This document shows, piece by piece, positions 34,136 through 43,900 of a DNA stretch of 64,000 bases (positions are counted from its first letter, which is position 1; the number at the start of each line of letters is the position of its first letter). A program made the position numbers and the translations under genes. The DNA is taken from contig NZ_CP022464.2 of assembly GCF_002234575.2 (NCBI RefSeq), forward strand, positions 3,596,001 to 3,660,000, in the 5' to 3' direction. A model generated the notes under the pieces. That model had not been told where the DNA came from. It did no database searches and saw nothing but the letters and a program-made list of their open reading frames with translations. This DNA is from Enterocloster bolteae. GTDB taxonomy: Bacteria; Bacillota; Clostridia; Lachnospirales; Lachnospiraceae.

Positions 34136-35071
34136 TTACTTATGTATTACTGTCCCCGTGCTGCCGGCGATTCCTTCCGCCGCCTTGTCAAGCAAGGTGA
34201 TAAGTGTACGCCTGCCTTCCCCAGACTGTGCGAAACGGATGGCTGCCTCGATTTTCGGAAGCATGGACCCCTTGGCAAACTGCTCCTGGGCAATGTACTC
34301 CTTGGCCTTATCTACTGTAAGGTCACTGAGCCATTCCTGGTTCTCCCTGCCGAAATTGATGGCTACCTTTTCCACAGCGGTCAGGATAATCAGGTAATCC
34401 GCCTCCAGCTCCGCTGCCAGCAGGCTGCTGGCATTGTCCTTGTCAATGACGGCGTTGACTCCCGAGAGCCTGCCATTGTCATTCACCACAGGAATACCGC
34501 CTCCGCCGCAGGTAATGACAATATGGCCGGCGTCCACCAGCGTCTCAATGGTCTTGAGCTCCCGGATTTTCATGGGCATGGGGGAGGCCACCACGATGCG
34601 GTAACCCCTTCCCGCGTCTTCCATGCAGGGAATCCCGTTTTCCATGTTTTTCCTTGCTTCTTCCTCGGTCAGGAACCTGCCGATGGGTTTTGTGGGATTC
34701 TTAAATGCCTCGTCCTCCGGGTCCACCTCCACCTGGGACAGGATCGTGGATACCTTTACATCCATGTTCCTCTTATACAGCTCATACTTGATGGCATTTT
34801 GCAGGTCGATGCCGATATACCCCTGGCTCATGGCCACACAGGTCGGCAGCGGTGTTTCCTTGTAATTCTCATAGCTGCAGGCCAGCTGGTCCATGGCATT
34901 CTGGATCATGCCCACCTGGGGGCCGTTGCCGTGGGTGATAATCAGGTCCATGCCCTGCTGCACCAGGTCAACAATCACCTCAGCTGTCTTTGCCACTGCC
35001 TGCTTCTGCTCTTCGATATCCTTGCCCAGGGCGTTACCGCCCAGGGCAATTACTACTCTTTTTTTATCCAT
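34136..35071 (-). CDS. arcC: carbamate kinase
   Basis: 311 residues, full length. Motifs ALGGNALGKDIEEQK at the N-terminus, THGNGPQVGMIQ, and ITCGGGGIPVV are those of the ArcC/AllK family. It converts carbamoyl phosphate and ADP into ATP, CO2 and ammonia. No arginine deiminase or ornithine carbamoyltransferase genes are present, and it follows the fdrA fusion by 26 bp. It therefore should draw carbamoyl phosphate from oxalurate and give the only substrate-level ATP of the pathway, like YbcF (AllK) of E. coli. Confidence 0.93.
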   Translation of the reverse strand: MDKKRVVIALGGNALGKDIEEQKQAVAKTAEVIVDLVQQGMDLIITHGNGPQVGMIQNAMDQLACSYENYKETPLPTCVAMSQGYIGIDLQNAIKYELYKRNMDVKVSTILSQVEVDPEDEAFKNPTKPIGRFLTEEEARKNMENGIPCMEDAGRGYRIVVASPMPMKIRELKTIETLVDAGHIVITCGGGGIPVVNDNGRLSGVNAVIDKDNASSLLAAELEADYLIILTAVEKVAINFGRENQEWLSDLTVDKAKEYIAQEQFAKGSMLPKIEAAIRFAQSGEGRRTLITLLDKAAEGIAGSTGTVIHK

Positions 35072-35097
35072 AACCCCATCTCCCTTACATCATAAGC

Positions 35098-38000
35098 TTA
35101 GTCCAAAGAGAACCCCAGTTTCTTCGCGTATGCCGCGATTGCCTTTTCAAAACATGCAATAGGCGGATGTACGGTGCCGGCCCCTATCTGTCCGTAGCCA
35201 GCCACCTTATGGGCAATTCCCGTGTTGATGACTGGTGTGATACCCTTTTCCACCACCAGTCTGGCATCAATCCCAAGGCATGTTCCCTGGAAGTTCCAGT
35301 TTGGTATGATAAAGTTGGGATTCCGGTCAATGGTGATCTCCGTCATCTCCGTGCTGGTACGAAGCGCGTCCTCGTACCCGCCGGCTCCCACGAATCTGGT
35401 AACGGCCGGAGCCGCGATCATGGCCATACCGCCTACGCCGAAGGTCTCTGTGATGGCGCTGTCACCCATATCCGGGCAGGCGTCCTCACCGTCATAACCT
35501 GTAAAGTAGAGTCCCTGGGGCGTGTTGACAGGAGCGGTGAACCATTCATCCCCCATGCCGCTTATGCGGATACCGAATTCCACGCCGTTTCTGCACATGG
35601 CAGTGACAATGGTGCCGTCGGTTACCTGCCTTGCGGCGTCCATGACGGCCTTACCTGTTGCCATCATGATATTCAGGAAGAACTGGTCTGTATCAGCCAG
35701 GAATTTGATGACGTCATAGCGGTCCTTTTCGTCCATATCCATCTTGGTAATCACCGGGCTGACCTCTTTCAGGAAAGCCAGGGACGCCGCAATATTCCTC
35801 TGGTGGAACTCGTCTCCCATGGCGATTGCCTTGGCTACAAGAGGATTCACATTCAGTCCGCCTATGGAACGGATGGCCCTTCCAAGGGTTGGTCCCAGCA
35901 CATCCTTCATCCACAGCAGGCGGTCAACCACCTCCTTGGAATATGCACCGAACCTCAGCACCTTGCCGATTCCCTCATTCATGGTACAGTATGCCTCATT
36001 GCCGTCAGTCTGGTTCTCAACCACGAACACAGGCATGTTGGCGGAGGTAATGCCTCCCATGGGGCCAACGGCCTTTACATGATGGCAGGGAATAAAGGTC
36101 ACTTCACCGGATGCAAGTATCTTTCTTGCTTCTTCCTCTGTAGCGGCCCATCCCTCAAAGAGTGCCGCGCCGACACAGGAACCCTGTACCGGGTCCGGCA
36201 TGTTCTCAAACCGGATTGGCGGTCCCGCATGGAGAATCACCTTTCCCTCATTCAATTCTTTGATGACAGACTTAGCCGGCACCACATCCCTGATGACAGG
36301 CTGGCTGGCAACCACTTTGGCGATAACGGAGCGGTTGGCCTCATCAATATTCATTTCCCGGCAGCTTCTCAGGAAATTCAGGACCTTTATCAGTTCCACG
36401 TTGCCCCCGGCGGGCGGCGCCCAGTCATACTGGACCACGTCACATCCAAAGGCTTCTATGACCTCAGCAAAGCTCTTAAGGCCCACATTGATGACCCTTG
36501 GCTTCTGTGACAGAAGTTCAAGGAGTTTTTCCGATGCTTCCGTTTTCTGGATCCGGGCTGTTGTCTTGGGGCGGATTTCCTTCACCGGCTCTTCAAAGTC
36601 CAGACCGATGGCGCGGATTGCCGTATGTACAGCCAGCTTATTATTCTCACATACAATGACCCCTGCTTCCTTCAGTGTTTCCACGGCCTTGTCATAACCC
36701 TGGAAATCCCTTCTTGTCCCGCATACAGTGGCCACAAAGAATAATTTTCTCCCTTCCTCCCTGGCCTTGTCGCGAAGGCGGATAATTGCAGGGAGGAGGG
36801 CCCCGGCCATATCCTCATGGGAACCGTAACCCAGCATGATGTCCAAAAGGATAACGCCTGTGGACCCGTCGTCTATCGCCTCCTGCATGCACTCAATGCG
36901 CTTGGCAGGATCAATCATGGGATGAGGCTTGCCCTGGGTGTATACATCGTCTCCCAGGTCCACCACGATATGTCCGTCGGTCTTTAACATAAAACCTTCT
37001 GCCTTCTGGGGCGGAACCTTAAGGTTCAGGGCATCCTTGATTAACATGGCAGCTTCCCCTGCCAGGGTGCCTCCTGAGTAGTATGCCTTGATTGTCTTCT
37101 TTTCCTCTGCCGCGAAGAAGCTGGAGGAATCCACCTCCACGCTGCCCTCTGCGATATCCTGGCCCCTCACCAGACCCACGGCCAGGCGGGCGGCTTCATC
37201 CAGTGTATACGCATGGTAGAAGTTTTCCTCATGGTACTCCGGCTTCTCACCCAGGAACAAGGTGACAACCGGTTTCTTAAAGTTGCTCAGCCGGTCGGAA
37301 ATCCTGTCCCTCACAGCCTTTGCCGGAGGCTTGGATATGATGATCAGCACTTTCACGGTATCATCCTTTTCCATGGCCTCAATCATATCCATCATGGTAA
37401 TTCCGCCTACTTCAGTGGACAGATCCCTGCCGCCGGTGCCGATGGCATTTTTAACGCCCTCTCCCAGACGGTCTATGATGGTGGTCAGCTCCTGGATGCC
37501 GGTGCCTGACGCTCCGATGATGCCGATGGGTCCCGGAGCCACGTGATTGGTAAACGCAATGGGCACGCCCTGGATGATTCCGGTACCGCAGTCCGGCCCC
37601 ATAACAGCCAGCCCCTTTTCATGGGCCTTTTTCTTTAACTTAATCTCATCCTCCAGCGTAACATTGTCGCTGAACATGAATACGTTCATGCCCTCATCCA
37701 ATGCCCGGTCAGCCTCCAGCGCCGCATAGGCGCCCGGTATGGAAATCACCGCCAGATTGGCGTCCGCCAGCTTTCCCAGTGCCTTATCCCAGGACCGGAC
37801 CGCCTCCGCTCCCTTTTTATCCGACTCTGAAGTGGACTGTTTCTTAAAGAACGCCTCCACTTCCTCCATGATCACGTCAAGCAGCCCGTCGTCATCCACA
37901 TCAGCCACTACCACCATATCATTGGCGGACGCCTCCTCCAGCTCGCTGGTACTGAGGCCGCTCTGCCTGTAAATGTCCTTGTTGGCAGGAGTTGCCATCA

Positions 38001-38106
38001 TGATGGAAACCTTCTTTACACCTTCTATGGAAGAAATCTGGTTAGTCAAAAGCATAAGGACTACAGAATCATGATAACTCCCTTTTTTTACTATGGTTTT
38101 TAACAT
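35098..38106 (-). CDS. fdrA: FdrA-YlbE fusion, oxamate carbamoyltransferase subunits (AllF-AllG)
   Basis: 1002 residues joining two genes that are separate in E. coli. Residues 1 to about 520 are FdrA (AllF), a succinyl-CoA-synthetase-like protein with GPDCGTGIIQGVPIAF, GIIGASGTGIQELT and TGGRDLSTEVGG. Residues from about 550 are the DUF1116 protein YlbE (AllG), with GPPIRFENMPDPVQG, FIPCHHVKAVGPMGG, NEGIGKVLRFGA and FQGTCLGIDARLVVEKG. In E. coli FdrA, YlbE and YlbF were reported to form the oxamate carbamoyltransferase that splits oxalurate with phosphate into oxamate and carbamoyl phosphate. The third subunit (AllH/YlbF) is encoded here at 46944-47819. Carbamate kinase is the next gene. Confidence 0.9.
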   Translation of the reverse strand: MLKTIVKKGSYHDSVVLMLLTNQISSIEGVKKVSIMMATPANKDIYRQSGLSTSELEEASANDMVVVADVDDDGLLDVIMEEVEAFFKKQSTSESDKKGAEAVRSWDKALGKLADANLAVISIPGAYAALEADRALDEGMNVFMFSDNVTLEDEIKLKKKAHEKGLAVMGPDCGTGIIQGVPIAFTNHVAPGPIGIIGASGTGIQELTTIIDRLGEGVKNAIGTGGRDLSTEVGGITMMDMIEAMEKDDTVKVLIIISKPPAKAVRDRISDRLSNFKKPVVTLFLGEKPEYHEENFYHAYTLDEAARLAVGLVRGQDIAEGSVEVDSSSFFAAEEKKTIKAYYSGGTLAGEAAMLIKDALNLKVPPQKAEGFMLKTDGHIVVDLGDDVYTQGKPHPMIDPAKRIECMQEAIDDGSTGVILLDIMLGYGSHEDMAGALLPAIIRLRDKAREEGRKLFFVATVCGTRRDFQGYDKAVETLKEAGVIVCENNKLAVHTAIRAIGLDFEEPVKEIRPKTTARIQKTEASEKLLELLSQKPRVINVGLKSFAEVIEAFGCDVVQYDWAPPAGGNVELIKVLNFLRSCREMNIDEANRSVIAKVVASQPVIRDVVPAKSVIKELNEGKVILHAGPPIRFENMPDPVQGSCVGAALFEGWAATEEEARKILASGEVTFIPCHHVKAVGPMGGITSANMPVFVVENQTDGNEAYCTMNEGIGKVLRFGAYSKEVVDRLLWMKDVLGPTLGRAIRSIGGLNVNPLVAKAIAMGDEFHQRNIAASLAFLKEVSPVITKMDMDEKDRYDVIKFLADTDQFFLNIMMATGKAVMDAARQVTDGTIVTAMCRNGVEFGIRISGMGDEWFTAPVNTPQGLYFTGYDGEDACPDMGDSAITETFGVGGMAMIAAPAVTRFVGAGGYEDALRTSTEMTEITIDRNPNFIIPNWNFQGTCLGIDARLVVEKGITPVINTGIAHKVAGYGQIGAGTVHPPIACFEKAIAAYAKKLGFSLD

Positions 38107-38121
38107 ACGCTCCCCTTCTCC

Positions 38122-39174
38122 TTATTCGGCAAACCTGTTTTTGTGGTCATATTTATCAAAGTGTACCTTATCGCTCTTTAAATACTCATAGATTTCATCA
38201 ACTATCTCCACGCCGCCCGTGGCATAGGCTTTATCCCGCCTCATGACTGCGCGCTCACCCGGATAATACACCTTATCAAAGCCTTCTGCGGCCGGCATCT
38301 CTCCCAGCTCATCAAGCACCTGTGACATGGACGCCTTGAATGCGTCTAATCCCACGAATCTGGACGGATCCATGACAATGAACATCTGTCCCAGCTCCCT
38401 GCCTGCCGACAGGTCATGGTACATCGAACTTACATGCTTCCCAAAGGGAACTCCCAGAAGCACGCCCGAGAAAATGTCCACCATCATCATCAGGCCGTAT
38501 CCCTTGGCGCCTTCAATTGGTACCAGGGCATTCACAAGGCGGGAATCCGTAACCGGACGTCCCTTGGCGTCCACTGCCCATGTGTCGGGAATGGATTCAT
38601 GCCTGGAGCGTTTGTCCAGTATCTTGCCCCATGCCTGGACCGTGGTAGCCATGTCGAATACAACCGTTCTTTCGTCAGCCGTGGGGGCTGCAAAGGAGAT
38701 GGGGTTGGTACCGTAGTAAGGCTCTATCCCGCCGTACGGCACTGCCATCGGATCGGACTGGCAGCATGCAATCGCCACCAGATCCGCCTTGGCGGCCATT
38801 TCCGTATAATAACCAATGGAGCCGCTATGGGAAATGTTGCGGATGCCAACCACTGCGATGCCGGACTTCTTTGCCATCTCGATGGCCTTTTCCATGGCCA
38901 GCACAGACGCCACATATCCGCAGCCGTTGTCCCCTTCAAAGACAGCGGAACAAGGTCCTGTCTCCCTCCACTCAAACTTCGGATCAACCGTGATGCCGCC
39001 CTTGGCAATCCTCTCGCTGTAATACTCCACGCGCACAGCCCCGTGGGAGTGATAACCCCTTTCGTCAGACCAGGTGAGGACATCAGCCGTCATATCCGCA
39101 TGATCCGCCTTCAGCCCCGCCTGCATCAGCTTATTTTTCATTAACCCCTTTAACTCATCATGGGAAAGTTTCAT
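38122..39174 (-). CDS. allD: ureidoglycolate dehydrogenase (NAD-dependent)
   Basis: 350 residues of the malate/L-sulfolactate dehydrogenase (YlbC/Ldh_2) family. Long stretches match E. coli AllD, such as DERGYHSHGAVRVEYY, CQSDPMAVPYGG, FDMATTVQAWGKILD and KGYGLMMMVDIFSGVLLG. It oxidises (S)-ureidoglycolate to oxalurate with NAD. Its position between allE and the oxalurate-splitting protein fits exactly. Choosing this route instead of ureidoglycolate lyase (AllA, not seen) keeps a carbamoyl group for ATP formation. Confidence 0.95.
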   Translation of the reverse strand: MKLSHDELKGLMKNKLMQAGLKADHADMTADVLTWSDERGYHSHGAVRVEYYSERIAKGGITVDPKFEWRETGPCSAVFEGDNGCGYVASVLAMEKAIEMAKKSGIAVVGIRNISHSGSIGYYTEMAAKADLVAIACCQSDPMAVPYGGIEPYYGTNPISFAAPTADERTVVFDMATTVQAWGKILDKRSRHESIPDTWAVDAKGRPVTDSRLVNALVPIEGAKGYGLMMMVDIFSGVLLGVPFGKHVSSMYHDLSAGRELGQMFIVMDPSRFVGLDAFKASMSQVLDELGEMPAAEGFDKVYYPGERAVMRRDKAYATGGVEIVDEIYEYLKSDKVHFDKYDHKNRFAE

Positions 39175-39201
39175 ATCTGCACCCCGCTTCTTCTCAATAT
39201 T

Positions 39202-39990
39202 CTATAACTGCACGTCTCTGTTGCAATCCTTGGAGTAAATATACGCGAAATCCTCTTCACGTCCCACCGCATAACATGCCTGCGGGCAATATGCGTCCAG
39301 GAACATGTAATCTCCGGCCTTTACCGGTACCCAGTCATTGTCAGCCCTGTACATGCCTTTGCCTGACAGGAAATACATTCCGTGCTCCTGGATATGTGTC
39401 TCCACGTAGCCGTGGGACGCTCCCAGCTTGAACTTCAGGATGTGCATGTTCATATCAAATCCGAAATTACCTGCTGCCGGAAGGAAATCCTTGATGTGGC
39501 AGTTGTCCATTCCCTCATATTCTGTCCAGGGAATATCATTGGCATTTCCCACTACCGTAAATGCGCTGTATCCCTCAATCTTCTCATATCTGCGCTTATA
39601 TACATACAGCCTGGCTTCTTTGCCGCTCTTGTTTTCAAAGGAAACCTTAACGCTCTCAGGGGAGAAGATATAACCGCCCTCGGTAAGGCTCTCTTCCTTG
39701 TCGGCATTCTTGACAACCACTTCGCCGGCCAGTACATAAATGAACGTCTCCAGACCTTCACCGCCAATGCCGCTGTTTTTTCCGCCTTCCTTTACCGTAA
39801 CCAGATAATCCGCAAAGGTAGCTCCCATGGCAGGTGATCCCAGAATGGTTACGTCGCAGTTCTCATAACCAGGGATGCTGTTCTTAACCAGACCGTCCGG
39901 TTCCAGCAGAACATAATTTTCTTTCTTGATTACAGAACGTGTTGCCAGTAATTCCTCTCTGTATCCTACCTGATCATTTAAATAACTCAT
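39202..39990 (-). CDS. allE: (S)-ureidoglycine aminohydrolase
   Basis: 262 residues, double-cupin (bicupin) family. The C-terminal cupin has the manganese ligands in ASHGYVETHIQEHGMYFLSG, and the tail AYIYSKDCNRDVQL is close to that of E. coli AllE. It releases ammonia from (S)-ureidoglycine with correct stereochemistry to form (S)-ureidoglycolate, the AllD substrate. First gene of the operon allE-allD-fdrA fusion-arcC-lctP-65 aa-allC. Start has GAGGAAG 7 nt upstream. Confidence 0.95.
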   Translation of the reverse strand: MSYLNDQVGYREELLATRSVIKKENYVLLEPDGLVKNSIPGYENCDVTILGSPAMGATFADYLVTVKEGGKNSGIGGEGLETFIYVLAGEVVVKNADKEESLTEGGYIFSPESVKVSFENKSGKEARLYVYKRRYEKIEGYSAFTVVGNANDIPWTEYEGMDNCHIKDFLPAAGNFGFDMNMHILKFKLGASHGYVETHIQEHGMYFLSGKGMYRADNDWVPVKAGDYMFLDAYCPQACYAVGREEDFAYIYSKDCNRDVQL

Positions 39991-40052
39991 ATTTACTTCC
40001 TCGCTTTCATTCTTTGTTAAAGGCCTTTTTGGGTCAACTTTTTTATATTTAT

Positions 40053-40081
40053 ATTATTGCAAAACAACGTTCTTTTTTCAA
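40053..40081 (-). promoter_or_regulatory. promoter of allE operon
   Basis: TTGAAA (40081-40076), 17-nt spacer, AATAAT (40058-40053), in an AT-rich gap about 62 bp before the allE start. The gap is shared with the divergent hydrolase gene, which shows TTATAAT near 40165. Confidence 0.65.
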
Positions 40082-40222
40082 TTATGTATTTATGCAAATC
40101 TCCCTATGATTTTTATCCATTTTATACCCTATTGCTAATTTTTTCACATCCCACTTTTTTCCGGTCTCATGTTATAATATCTTTAAATATAACTCATCTA
40201 TTACACAAAGGAGAACACCATT

Positions 40223-41092
40223 ATGACGGAAAAAAGAGAGATAAACCTGGAACATCCAGCTTATCCAAAGTATGCAACTGTATATTCAGAAAAGGATACA
40301 GATGCAAAAGCCTGTATCCTTTACTTCCATGGGGGAGGGCTGCTGTACGGCAGCAGGGAGGATCTGCCCCGCAGGCATATAGATACCCTGACCCGGGCCG
40401 GATATATCATCGTATCCTACGACTACCCCCTTGCGCCCGCCGCCAGGCTGGATACCATAATGGGTGATGTCTGTTCCTCCATCACCCATTACATAAATCA
40501 TCCCGAAATATACTGCGGACGCAAACTCCCGTTCTTCCTGTGGGGCCGTTCCGCCGGAGCATATCTCTGCCTCTTAGCCGGGGCCAAAGGTAACCTGCCC
40601 GCCGTGCCCGCTGGGATCCTCTCCTACTACGGATACGGATTCCTGTGCGACCACTGGTATGAGACACCCAGCGGATTTTACTGCTCCCTTCCGGCCGTGG
40701 ATGCGTCCTGCCTGGAACAGGCCGGTGCTGACCTCCACACGGCCGGAAGCCTGGACACCCACTACAGCATTTATGTATATGCAAGACAGACCGGATCCTG
40801 GCGTTCCCTTCTGTATGAAGGCAGGGATAAATATTTCTATCTGGACTACACCCTGCGCGCCTGCACCGCCCTTCCCTGCCCCCTTTTCTGCGTTCACGGC
40901 ACCCGTGACAATGATGTGCCCTACGGGGAATTCCTGGAGCTGTCAAACCGTTTCCGCCCATGGCAGTTCATCGCCTCCTGCGATGGCCACGACTTTGACC
41001 GGGATGAGGAAAACCCGTTTACGGAAAAACTGCTGGACGAGACACTGGCATTCCTGGAGGAGAACCTGAAGCTGTCGCCGGCCCAGTGCTGA
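40223..41092 (+). CDS. alpha/beta hydrolase, HSL/esterase type
   Basis: 289 residues, one of few plus-strand genes here. The oxyanion motif HGGG (YFHGGGLLYGS, near 33-36) and nucleophile motif GRSAG (LWGRSAGAYLC) mark the hormone-sensitive-lipase branch. The acid is probably Asp in HGTRDNDVP and the histidine in CDGHDFDRDEE. It has no signal peptide, so it acts in the cytoplasm on a small ester, or possibly an amide. It sits inside the allantoin region, divergent from allE and convergent with a permease gene (3-bp gap). Whether it belongs to the pathway is not known. Start has GGAG 9 nt upstream. Confidence 0.85.
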   Translation: MTEKREINLEHPAYPKYATVYSEKDTDAKACILYFHGGGLLYGSREDLPRRHIDTLTRAGYIIVSYDYPLAPAARLDTIMGDVCSSITHYINHPEIYCGRKLPFFLWGRSAGAYLCLLAGAKGNLPAVPAGILSYYGYGFLCDHWYETPSGFYCSLPAVDASCLEQAGADLHTAGSLDTHYSIYVYARQTGSWRSLLYEGRDKYFYLDYTLRACTALPCPLFCVHGTRDNDVPYGEFLELSNRFRPWQFIASCDGHDFDRDEENPFTEKLLDETLAFLEENLKLSPAQC

Positions 41093-41095
41093 TAA

Positions 41096-42469
41096 CTAGC
41101 CTTCCTGCTCCTGGAAAATGGTTCCTGTGCGGAATGATTTTGCGCTCTTCATGTTCTTCATCAGGAAGTAATACACAAGTCCCGTGGGAATCAGGCTCAC
41201 ATACCAGGACAGCTGTACGATGACCAGAGAGCAGAGGGAGCCGATGACGATGGCTATGATGGCCGCCCAGTTGATTCCCTTGAACACGCCCTGCTTGTCA
41301 TACATATGATTGATATTCAGCTTCTTTTTCCGGAGAATGTAATAGTCCACTGCCATTACGGCAAAAATCGGGCCCAGGAATGCGGAGTAGAACTGGGTAA
41401 ACAGGCTTAAGCCCGCTGCCGAATCATCTGTCACCAGCTTCCACGGCATACAGCATGCCGAGAGGATTCCTACCAGGATGGTGGCGTGGGACCATTTCAT
41501 GTGGAATGATTCCATCAGTACATAGGATGGCGGAACGATATTGTTCAGCACATTGGTTGTGACCTGGGCAAATGCAATAAACAGCAATGTCACTACTGTG
41601 AGGAACTTGCTTCCCATGGTTGTGGAGAACACCACAACCGGGTCGCTGTTGCCGGTAGCAGCCGTCACAAGCAGCCCGATCAGTCCCATAAACAGCGTTA
41701 CAGGCAGAATGGCAACCGTGTAGATACTTCCGGTAAAGGTGGGTCCCACCTTCCCTTCCAGGTTACGGGAATAGTCGGATGCATTGATGATCATGGTTGA
41801 ATAGATTCCCAGGAAGGAGGTGGTGGCTGCCCAGAAAGGCATGCCCCATGTTCCCTTGATTCCGGAGAACACATCATCAATCTCAGTTGCGAACTGTGTC
41901 TTGACCACATACAGCATGTAGGCCAGTATTGCGATGATGAATACACAGGAAATATTTTCCAGCCATTTGATACCCTCAAATCCCTTGATGGCCAGGGCAA
42001 CCTGCAGCATTGTAAACAGGGCATAGACCAGGGGAAGGTTGCTGAAACCGAACAGGATGCTCAGACAGCTGTTGATGGCTCCCGCTCCCACCCAGCTCTG
42101 GAAACCAAACCAGATAATGGCAGGAATACCTCTTAACAGGCCGGGCACCTTGACGCCGGTGGTGCCGAAGCTGCTCCGAAGCTGTACCGTGTAAGGAATA
42201 CCGTACTTATGCCCGCAGTTGCCAATGATTACCAGGGCCACCGCGATGACCAGACATCCGATAACCATGGCAAGGATGGCCTGCCCCACTGTCAATGCCC
42301 CTATCAGGCCGGCGCCCATGGAGAAGGTACCGATGGATACGCACCCTCCCATAAAGCTTGCCGCGTAGGAAAGGGGCCCCATAATACGTTTTTTCGTCGG
42401 CTGCAGATCCGGATCCACGTTCTTTACCAGTTCCGGATTTAAATTCAAATTTTCTACCATATTACTCAT
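41096..42469 (-). CDS. NCS1-family nucleobase/allantoin permease, copy 1
   Basis: 457 residues with about 12 helices, cytosine/purine/uracil/allantoin (NCS1) family. Marks include MGPLSYAASFMGGCVSIGTF near the N-terminus and the INASDYSRNLEGKVG substrate-site segment. It follows an allantoinase-like gene by 41 bp and pairs with it, as the second permease (43901-45262) pairs with the second allantoinase. Likely imports allantoin, hydantoin or a related ring compound with a cation. Confidence 0.88.
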   Translation of the reverse strand: MSNMVENLNLNPELVKNVDPDLQPTKKRIMGPLSYAASFMGGCVSIGTFSMGAGLIGALTVGQAILAMVIGCLVIAVALVIIGNCGHKYGIPYTVQLRSSFGTTGVKVPGLLRGIPAIIWFGFQSWVGAGAINSCLSILFGFSNLPLVYALFTMLQVALAIKGFEGIKWLENISCVFIIAILAYMLYVVKTQFATEIDDVFSGIKGTWGMPFWAATTSFLGIYSTMIINASDYSRNLEGKVGPTFTGSIYTVAILPVTLFMGLIGLLVTAATGNSDPVVVFSTTMGSKFLTVVTLLFIAFAQVTTNVLNNIVPPSYVLMESFHMKWSHATILVGILSACCMPWKLVTDDSAAGLSLFTQFYSAFLGPIFAVMAVDYYILRKKKLNINHMYDKQGVFKGINWAAIIAIVIGSLCSLVIVQLSWYVSLIPTGLVYYFLMKNMKSAKSFRTGTIFQEQEG

Positions 42470-42510
42470 ACTTTCTCCTTTTCCGGGGAGTGTCTGAAAA
42501 TCACATTCTG

Positions 42511-43884
42511 TCAGCTCAGTCTCCTGACCAGGGTCCCCACACCTTTTTCTGCTGTAATCTTTCCGTCTTCAGCCACCACATTGCCGCGGATGATGGTGCA
42601 TACAGGCAGTCCCCTGCCCTTCATTCCCACAAACGCGGAAATCTTGTTTACATACAGGAGGGATTCGCTTGTAATCTCCCACTCCTTTTCCGGGTCAATA
42701 ATCACAAGGTCCGCGTCAAATCCCGGAAGTATGTCACCCTTTTTCCCGTATATGCCGAATGCTTTTGCCGGATTAAGGGCCATGGCTCTTGCCAATACCC
42801 TGGGATCCACGCCCCGCTTTACGCATCCCTCGTTAAACGCTACCTGGAAGCCGCTCTGGATACCGCTGATGCCGCCCCATACGTCAAATACATTCTCGAT
42901 TTTATTTCCCAGAATCTCTTTGAATTTCTCATCGTAGGAGCAGGGAGAATGATCACTTGCTATACCGCTGAAGGTACCGTCCTCCACATAGGCCCAGAGA
43001 CGGTCCACATCTTCCTTGGAACGCAGGGGAGGCGCGCATTTGAACAGAGGTCCGTTGGCAAGGACATCCTGGTCCGTCAGGCTCAGATAATGAGAACATG
43101 TCTCCGCCGTCACATCATAGCCCGCCTGCTGGGCCTCCTTTATCTTCTGGGCCACTTCGGGACTGCTCACATGGCAGATATGTACCTTGCACCCCGTTGC
43201 CTTGGCAATCTCAATCATATCCACCGTGGCAACCATCTCCGCAATCACCGGCCTGGAATCCAGAAAACCCTGCCAGTCCATACGTCCTTCTCTTTTCATC
43301 CTGGCTTCCTGCCATTTAATCATGGAAAAATCTTCGCAGTGGAAGCCGGCACGTCCGCCAAATTCCTTAATCCTCTCCATGGCTTCATAGGCCTGCCCGT
43401 AGTTTAAGGAGCTGTAATCAGGTGATACCGGTCCGATAAACGATTTGAAGGCAACACAGCCCTTCTCATGCAGGCCTTCCAGTTCGTCAAAATTATCCGG
43501 CACCAGGCCGCCCCAGAAGCAGTAGTCCGTATATGCGTTACAGTCCACCTTCTCCACTTTTCTGTCAAAAATTGCCGCGTTCGTCATGGCCGGTTCATTT
43601 TGAAGGGGCATGTCGATGATGGTGGTATAACCTCCCATGGCTGCCGCCGCTGTCCCATGTTCATAATCCTCCCGCCATTCATACCCCGGATCATTGAGGT
43701 GGGCATGGGTGTCAATGGCTCCTGGAAACACATATTTTCCTTTTGCGTCAATCACCTTTGCAGCCTCCGGCTCCTGTCCGGCCTCCAGCAGGGCGGCAAT
43801 CCTGCCGTCCTTTATGCCGATATTCCCCTCTGTCACTGCCTGGGCGGTAACAATCCTTCCATTTTTCACTAACAGATCATACAT
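42511..43884 (-). CDS. allB: allantoinase/hydantoinase-like cyclic amidohydrolase, copy 1
   Basis: 457 residues. The binuclear metal site is complete: HAHLN, the lysine to be carboxylated in VAFKSFIGP, FHCEDF, HICHVSS and SDHSPC. Cyclic amidohydrolase open-ring products are ureido acids (allantoate from allantoin). FHCE favours allantoinase over dihydropyrimidinase. Since a second AllB-like protein lies 1.4 kb upstream, the two may differ in substrate or stereochemistry. Third gene of the unit starting at 46702. Confidence 0.85.
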   Translation of the reverse strand: MYDLLVKNGRIVTAQAVTEGNIGIKDGRIAALLEAGQEPEAAKVIDAKGKYVFPGAIDTHAHLNDPGYEWREDYEHGTAAAAMGGYTTIIDMPLQNEPAMTNAAIFDRKVEKVDCNAYTDYCFWGGLVPDNFDELEGLHEKGCVAFKSFIGPVSPDYSSLNYGQAYEAMERIKEFGGRAGFHCEDFSMIKWQEARMKREGRMDWQGFLDSRPVIAEMVATVDMIEIAKATGCKVHICHVSSPEVAQKIKEAQQAGYDVTAETCSHYLSLTDQDVLANGPLFKCAPPLRSKEDVDRLWAYVEDGTFSGIASDHSPCSYDEKFKEILGNKIENVFDVWGGISGIQSGFQVAFNEGCVKRGVDPRVLARAMALNPAKAFGIYGKKGDILPGFDADLVIIDPEKEWEITSESLLYVNKISAFVGMKGRGLPVCTIIRGNVVAEDGKITAEKGVGTLVRRLS

Positions 43885-43900
43885 AAGCTTTGCCTCCTAT

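Noticed and set aside
34106..35095. Long plus-strand open frame opposite the carbamate kinase gene
   Set aside because: It mirrors the codon pattern of the real minus-strand gene, has no ribosome site and no recognisable domain.
35167..36510. 447-codon plus-strand open frame opposite the FdrA-YlbE fusion
   Set aside because: His/Gly-rich shadow of a well-supported gene with many family motifs.
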